Below are positions 60,499 through 64,000 of a DNA stretch of 64,000 nt, piece after piece. Source of the stretch: JAPHSX01 sp041554195 (GTDB taxonomy: Bacteria; Pseudomonadota; Gammaproteobacteria; Thiohalomonadales; Thiohalomonadaceae); the NCBI GenBank assembly GCA_041554195.1, contig JBFFMJ010000007.1, positions 1-64,000 on the forward strand. Direction: 5' to 3'. The position numbers and the translations under genes are program-made. Within the stretch, counting starts at the first letter, position 1. Each line of letters begins with the position of its first letter. Under the pieces are notes generated by a model. The model ran no database searches. It saw only the letters and a list, made by a program, of their open reading frames with translations, and was not told the origin of the DNA.

Positions 60499-61457
60499 TT
60501 AGCGGTTGCCAAATAGTGAGACCAATGAAGAATTATATATTTACAATCCTACTTATTGTTATTCAAAGTCAGACGTATTGTTTTGCTTCGGATTTGTCCA
60601 TCAAAAGCAGTTACTACACGAAGGTGCCAGAATCTATTTCCTTTGATGACGTAAATCTAACTTATGACGGTAAAGATCTGTCGATTGCATATAAAAATCA
60701 TACACATAATTTAATGTCAGGGACCGAACACAAGGGTGGCAGTGGCAACGGTTACGACATTGCCTCATCTGAAGTAAAGCGTAACCATGCTGATAGCGGC
60801 ATTCTTATAGCTGTGGTCGGCATGAGTTGGTATATGGCAGCCTCAAACTATGGTGAGACGTATACTTTGCATATATTTGCACTTAAATATGATCAGGCAG
60901 GGGCAACAGAACAATCAACTTTACAAAAGATTGGTGAATGGGACCTTGGCAACAGTGGGAAAGGACTTGAAGACACGAAGTCTTACTCGTTACGGTGGAG
61001 CGGTACAAACTTATATTCACTTATGATTAGCAAGAAAGCCAATAAAGCTCAGTATGACATCGACTTGGCCAAAGGGTCGTTTAACCAGGTCAACATAAAA
61101 CAGTTGTCGATATCACCGTCATTTCACTGCGCTGACAACCTGTTTAACCTGTCATTTGTAGAAAACATTATATGCAGGAATAATCATGCAGCTAATTTAG
61201 ATCTGATTATGTCAAAATTATATGCTTCAAGCGCATATGCTAACAAAAGGAAAGATCAGCTTGAGTGGCTGACCGAAAGAAATCAATGCGGATCTGATGT
61301 TTGCTTAATAGAAGCATATAACAGTCGTATATTTTCACTTGTAAACAGCCGCTAACAACTAACTCAAGCCGACCCAACTCCGCGGCGGGAGACTCCCCTA
61401 GTTTTGCACACACCTAACCAATCATTTGTTAAAGGTGTAGAATGGTTAGCAAGAGCG
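60499..61457 (+). mobile_element. Integron gene cassette 1
   Basis: The junction is G60498/T60499 in GTTAGCGG. Its exact inverse CCGCTAAC begins attC at 61349, as expected when a circular cassette closes on its own R'. The next junction is G61457/T61458. The cassette is AT-rich and holds one gene reading away from intI. Confidence 0.85.
60525..61355 (+). CDS. Exported hypothetical protein in cassette 1
   Basis: A 276-residue protein with a signal peptide (KNYIFTILLIVIQSQTYCFAS). The mature part is beta-rich with Cys pairs (FHCADNL, IICRNN, QCGSDVCLIEAYNSR). The C-terminus resembles the short CX4-5C-end motif of some exported lysozyme-inhibitor-like or DUF1311-type proteins, but I do not recognise the family. 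Codon use is AT-rich, unlike the neighbours, in keeping with a captured cassette. The stop TAA lies within the attC R'' box. ATG 60525; a GTG at 60516 is in frame. Confidence 0.75.
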   Translation: MKNYIFTILLIVIQSQTYCFASDLSIKSSYYTKVPESISFDDVNLTYDGKDLSIAYKNHTHNLMSGTEHKGGSGNGYDIASSEVKRNHADSGILIAVVGMSWYMAASNYGETYTLHIFALKYDQAGATEQSTLQKIGEWDLGNSGKGLEDTKSYSLRWSGTNLYSLMISKKANKAQYDIDLAKGSFNQVNIKQLSISPSFHCADNLFNLSFVENIICRNNHAANLDLIMSKLYASSAYANKRKDQLEWLTERNQCGSDVCLIEAYNSRIFSLVNSR

Positions 61458-61463
61458 TTAGGC
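61349..61463 (+). other. attC site of cassette 1
   Basis: Opens with R'' CCGCTAAC at 61349-61356 and closes at R' GTTAGGC at 61457-61463. About 115 bases, a long attC. The interior has short inverted parts including CAAGCCGAC and CCGCGGCGG; L'' and L' boxes are not assigned with confidence. Confidence 0.7.
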
Positions 61464-61891
61464 GAAAGAGTTAAATAAAAGAAATGACATATACAGTTAA
61501 GTTCATAAGTCTTGAAGAAACAGATAAAGATCTCATCATCTCTTTTGCTATTGATTTGCGCGGGTTTGATATAAATAGCCTCACTCTTCTTAGAACACTT
61601 TTCTTAGAAGATATCTTGCCTGAAGAGGAGAGGGGCGTGCATGTGACGTACGAAGGTGATGAATATGAGCAAGAAGACTTTAACATGCTCACTAGCATAA
61701 AAATTAGTGATGACATCTTATTGGTGGAATCAACATTTAGAGCATATTGTTTAGATATATCCAGCCTGTTAAAAAGTGATATAAATGAAATGGTTAAATT
61801 ATTAGAGAAACAAAATTATGACAATCGATTTACGATCAAAATCGCCTAACAAGCACTCCAGCCGACCTCCTTTTGGGAACGAGCCTCTTAG
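61458..61891 (+). mobile_element. Integron gene cassette 2
   Basis: The junction is G61457/T61458 in GTTAGGCG. The exact inverse CGCCTAAC lies at 61843-61850, and the closing R' is GTTAAAC at 61891-61897. The closing core fits GTTRRRY. Confidence 0.87.
61484..61849 (+). CDS. Hypothetical protein in cassette 2
   Basis: A 121-residue, acidic, soluble protein. It has an alternating beta/alpha pattern, with an Asp/Glu-rich stretch (DILPEEERGVHVTYEGDEYEQED) and a C-terminal helix-strand. I do not recognise it; the small acidic form is reminiscent of immunity proteins, which is only an impression. AT-rich codons unlike the surrounding genome. Stop lies in the attC R'' box (TAA at 61847-61849). Confidence 0.7.
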   Translation: MTYTVKFISLEETDKDLIISFAIDLRGFDINSLTLLRTLFLEDILPEEERGVHVTYEGDEYEQEDFNMLTSIKISDDILLVESTFRAYCLDISSLLKSDINEMVKLLEKQNYDNRFTIKIA

Positions 61892-61897
61892 TTAAAC
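61843..61897 (+). other. attC site of cassette 2
   Basis: R'' CGCCTAAC (61843-61850), interior CAGCCGACC and GGGAACGAGCC, R' GTTAAAC (61891-61897); 55 bases, a short attC near the lower length limit. R'' and the cassette's own R' pair over all eight bases. Confidence 0.8.
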
Positions 61898-62017
61898 GTG
61901 AGTGTCTGCTCCTAGGAGGTTAGGAGACGATTTCGTAGCTAGTCCCTGAAGTCCGCTTTGGTCGCACTCCAGATACCCTCCCCCCATAAAAATATATCGA
62001 CTATTTTCAACAGTGAG

Positions 62018-63331
62018 TCACCCCACCACAACATTCCGCGCCCCCGTCTCCCGCAACCGCAACGCGGCCACTAACGCCACCACCGCAAACCCAGCCATCA
62101 ACAACATCGCACTGTGGTAACCCGCGGCACTGTAAACATTCACCCCACCCATACTCTCGCCGCTCCAACTCAGGTCCAGCACCCAGCCGAACAGCGGCTG
62201 CATGATCGCAGCACCGAGGAACAGGCCGGTATTGACCACGCTGATTGCCATACCGGAGAGGGCCGGTGCCGCCACCTCCTTAGCCACCGCATAGGTCATC
62301 ACAAAGCCGCCCCCGGTGAGGCCGAGCAGGGCGAACAGCCCCATCGCCAGGGTGCCCGGTTGCCACGGGGTGTAGATGAGTGCCAGCCAGGCGAGCAGGT
62401 AGAGCAGCGCACTGAGCACCGCCACCGGCTTACGCCGCCCCAGGGTGTCGGAGAGCCAACCGAGGGCGAAGGTACTCAGCGCCATGCTGAACAGCGTTAC
62501 AGTGGTGTAGCTCGAGGCCTCGGCGGTGGTGAGGCCGTGCAGGTCGCGCAGCAGCGGAATGGCCCACAGTCCGGCGAAGGCGAAGAGGCCGCCGGCCATG
62601 CCGAAGTTAAACCAGAAGCCGGGCCAGATAAGGCGATTGCGCCAGACACCCTTCATGTCGTGCCACCAGTGCTGTTCACGCTCGGCGTGGGCCACCTCGC
62701 CCGCCATCTCGCGCAGCGAGGGGAAGCCCGCCTCCTCGGGGCGGTTGCGCACAAACAGCATTGAGAGCAGTGCCAGCAACAGCGAGAACAGGCCGATGGC
62801 GACGAAGATCTCGCGCCAGCTCCAGAAGCCCAGCAGGTAGGCCAGCGGACCAGCCGCCAGCACCGAACCGAGGTTGCCGATGAGCAACGTCATCCCCGAG
62901 ACGATGCCGTAGATGCGCTCGCGAAACCAGACGGTGTTGCTCTTCATCAGGCCGACAAAGATCACCGACACCCCGAGCCCCACCAGAAAACGCCCGACGG
63001 AGGCGGTAGTCAGGGTTTCGGCCAGCCCAAACAGGATCGAGCCGAGCCCGGCGACGATATTCCCCAGGGTGATCGAGACGCGGTTGCCCAGGGTGTCGGC
63101 CAGCACCCCGGCCGGTAGCTGCATCACCGTATAGATGTAGTAATACATCGCCGCCAGCGAGCCGAGGGCCGCGGCGCTGGTGCTGAAGCTCTCCATCAGG
63201 TCGGCCGAGACCACCGCCGGGGCCATACGGTGAAAGAAGACCGAGATATAGGAGATCACCAGGATGGCGAAGATGGACCAGCGCACGCGCTGGAAGCGTT
63301 GCTGATCAACCACTTCGTTCATCTCAGACAC
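62018..63331 (-). CDS. Major facilitator superfamily transporter
   Basis: A 437-residue transporter with twelve membrane helices. It has ISYISVFFHRMAPAVVSADL in TM1, the TM2-3 loop motif PAGVLADTLGNRVSI, and GWLSDTLGRRKPVAVLS in the second half (both variants of the MFS GXXXDRXGRR motif). N-terminal helix pattern resembles the ACS/NNP-type MFS group; the substrate cannot be inferred. Coding on the minus strand, away from the integron. Confidence 0.88.
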   Translation of the reverse strand: MSEMNEVVDQQRFQRVRWSIFAILVISYISVFFHRMAPAVVSADLMESFSTSAAALGSLAAMYYYIYTVMQLPAGVLADTLGNRVSITLGNIVAGLGSILFGLAETLTTASVGRFLVGLGVSVIFVGLMKSNTVWFRERIYGIVSGMTLLIGNLGSVLAAGPLAYLLGFWSWREIFVAIGLFSLLLALLSMLFVRNRPEEAGFPSLREMAGEVAHAEREQHWWHDMKGVWRNRLIWPGFWFNFGMAGGLFAFAGLWAIPLLRDLHGLTTAEASSYTTVTLFSMALSTFALGWLSDTLGRRKPVAVLSALLYLLAWLALIYTPWQPGTLAMGLFALLGLTGGGFVMTYAVAKEVAAPALSGMAISVVNTGLFLGAAIMQPLFGWVLDLSWSGESMGGVNVYSAAGYHSAMLLMAGFAVVALVAALRLRETGARNVVVG

Positions 63332-63376
63332 GGACAGGCCAAATGCAGACGATTACGCCATGAAGGAATCAAGGAA

Positions 63377-63889
63377 TTAGTCATCAAGCGCAAACTCAAT
63401 TCTCTCTGACAACCCTTCGAGTGCCTTACGCGCGCAGGCGGCATCCTTTTCACCACCGGGAGCGCCACTAACACCTACGGCACCAATGTTGTAACCACCG
63501 GCAATAATTTTAATCCCCCCCTCCATCACAATAAGGCCTTCGATGTGATTAAGCTCCGGGCGAATATCCGCACGAGCCGCCTTAAATGCACCACTGTCCG
63601 TCCAGGCCATGACGGTCATATTGGCCTTGCGCACTGCTATCTCCAGGGTAAAGCGCGAGGCGAGGTCATCACGCAGGGACGCACGCTGCAGGCCGAAGCG
63701 ATCGACCACAACGGCGCTGACATGGTAACCATCTTTGCGGCAGGCCATGATGGTTTCACTGGCGATATCACGCGCTAACTCCATACCGATACTTTTGCTA
63801 TTTACAATTTCAGCGGCATTCACTGACATACCCGATAGAGTGGCCAGAATAGCGACTGCAGTGTTTTTCATCATTGCGTTTTTCATCAT
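63377..63889 (-). CDS. GlcG/HbpS-family protein with signal peptide
   Basis: A 170-residue protein with a signal peptide (KNTAVAILATLSGMSVNAAE). The DUF336/HbpS core is MELARDIASETIMACRKDGYHVSAVVVDRFGLQRASLRDDLASRFTLEIAVRKANMTVM, ending GGYNIGAVGVSGAPGGEKDAACARKALE. The family includes haem-binding HbpS and GlcG proteins of unclear role; secretion here suggests a periplasmic function. Two cysteines may form a disulfide. Confidence 0.87.
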   Translation of the reverse strand: MMKNAMMKNTAVAILATLSGMSVNAAEIVNSKSIGMELARDIASETIMACRKDGYHVSAVVVDRFGLQRASLRDDLASRFTLEIAVRKANMTVMAWTDSGAFKAARADIRPELNHIEGLIVMEGGIKIIAGGYNIGAVGVSGAPGGEKDAACARKALEGLSERIEFALDD

Positions 63890-63906
63890 CTATCTTCCTC
63901 TTTGGC

Positions 63907-64000
63907 TTAATCAAAAAATTGCGTAAAACTTTCCACCGCTTCCCGTCCAGTTCGATAACTGTTTACCACCGCCTCCTCCTCGGCATAGCCGAGTGCCATA
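63907..64000 (-). CDS. Nitroreductase-like protein, C-terminal end (partial)
   Basis: The last 31 codons of a minus-strand gene cut by the window edge. The sequence MALGYAEEEAVVNSYRTGREAVESFTQFFD matches the usual end of the nitroreductase family (LGYPDEDAPVNxxRTxREPVEEF). Only the C-terminus is visible, so the family is tentative. Confidence 0.6.
   Translation of the reverse strand, partial: MALGYAEEEAVVNSYRTGREAVESFTQFFD

Noticed and set aside
1..64000. CRISPR arrays, rRNA, tRNA genes and insertion sequences
   Set aside because: No regularly spaced repeats, no rRNA sequence, no convincing tRNA cloverleaf and no transposase were seen.

Overview
The window is a chromosomal segment of a gammaproteobacterium. 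Evidence includes an rpoS 5' end, the priA/argS/SPOR-protein order, lptM-lysA, a YebG-type protein beside lexA, ubiK and comM. GC content is moderately high and almost all genes are ordinary housekeeping or metabolic types. A five-gene DabA/DabB-type dissolved inorganic carbon accumulation locus, several c-type cytochromes and many sensory proteins suggest a chemolithoautotrophic, probably sulfur-oxidising lineage; that lineage call is inference.

Layout. 1-6.4 kb (minus): start of rpoS, a lone PAS protein, a FixL/FixJ-like two-component pair and a giant CheB-CheR-PAS fusion. 6.6-11.0 kb: lipoprotein, LpxL-like acyltransferase, fructosamine kinase carrying a 17-residue palindromic insertion, group 3 truncated globin, PPOX-family protein. 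11.4-20.5 kb: paired DnaA boxes, priA, an outer-membrane barrel protein, argS, SPOR protein, Zn-peptidase, speA/speE. 20.5-28.3 kb: CHASE hybrid kinase, FetAB-like exporter, CDGSH protein, glnK-amtB and a TorF-type porin, both with matching sigma54 promoters and NtrC-like sites, then ubiK.

28.3-33.0 kb is the most unusual part. A minus-strand operon headed by a c-di-GMP-I (GEMM-I) riboswitch encodes an unrecognised 213-residue protein, an Arf/MglA-like small GTPase, an ABC ATPase fused to a Cys-based phosphatase, two Roadblock/LC7-like proteins and a ferredoxin-globin-tetracysteine fusion. This looks like a c-di-GMP-controlled small-GTPase switch with redox or gas sensing, and I do not recognise it as a described system.

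33.2-49.9 kb: decayed comM, rep, rph, rdgB, hemW, a Rof-like protein, a DUF4197 protein, cytochromes with DUF302 proteins and a TIR protein, cyaY, lptM, lysA, a methyltransferase, lexA (with an alphaproteobacterial-type GTTC-N7-GTTC box upstream) and a YebG-type protein, a ferritin-like protein and a CoA-binding protein. 50.0-59.4 kb: the dab locus (NuoM-like, DabA, NuoL-like, NuoM-like, NuoM-like). 59.4-61.9 kb: a small chromosomal integron with a frameshifted integron-type integrase and two AT-rich cassettes whose ends match base for base. 62.0-64.0 kb: MFS transporter, GlcG/HbpS-family protein, and the 3' end of a nitroreductase-like gene.
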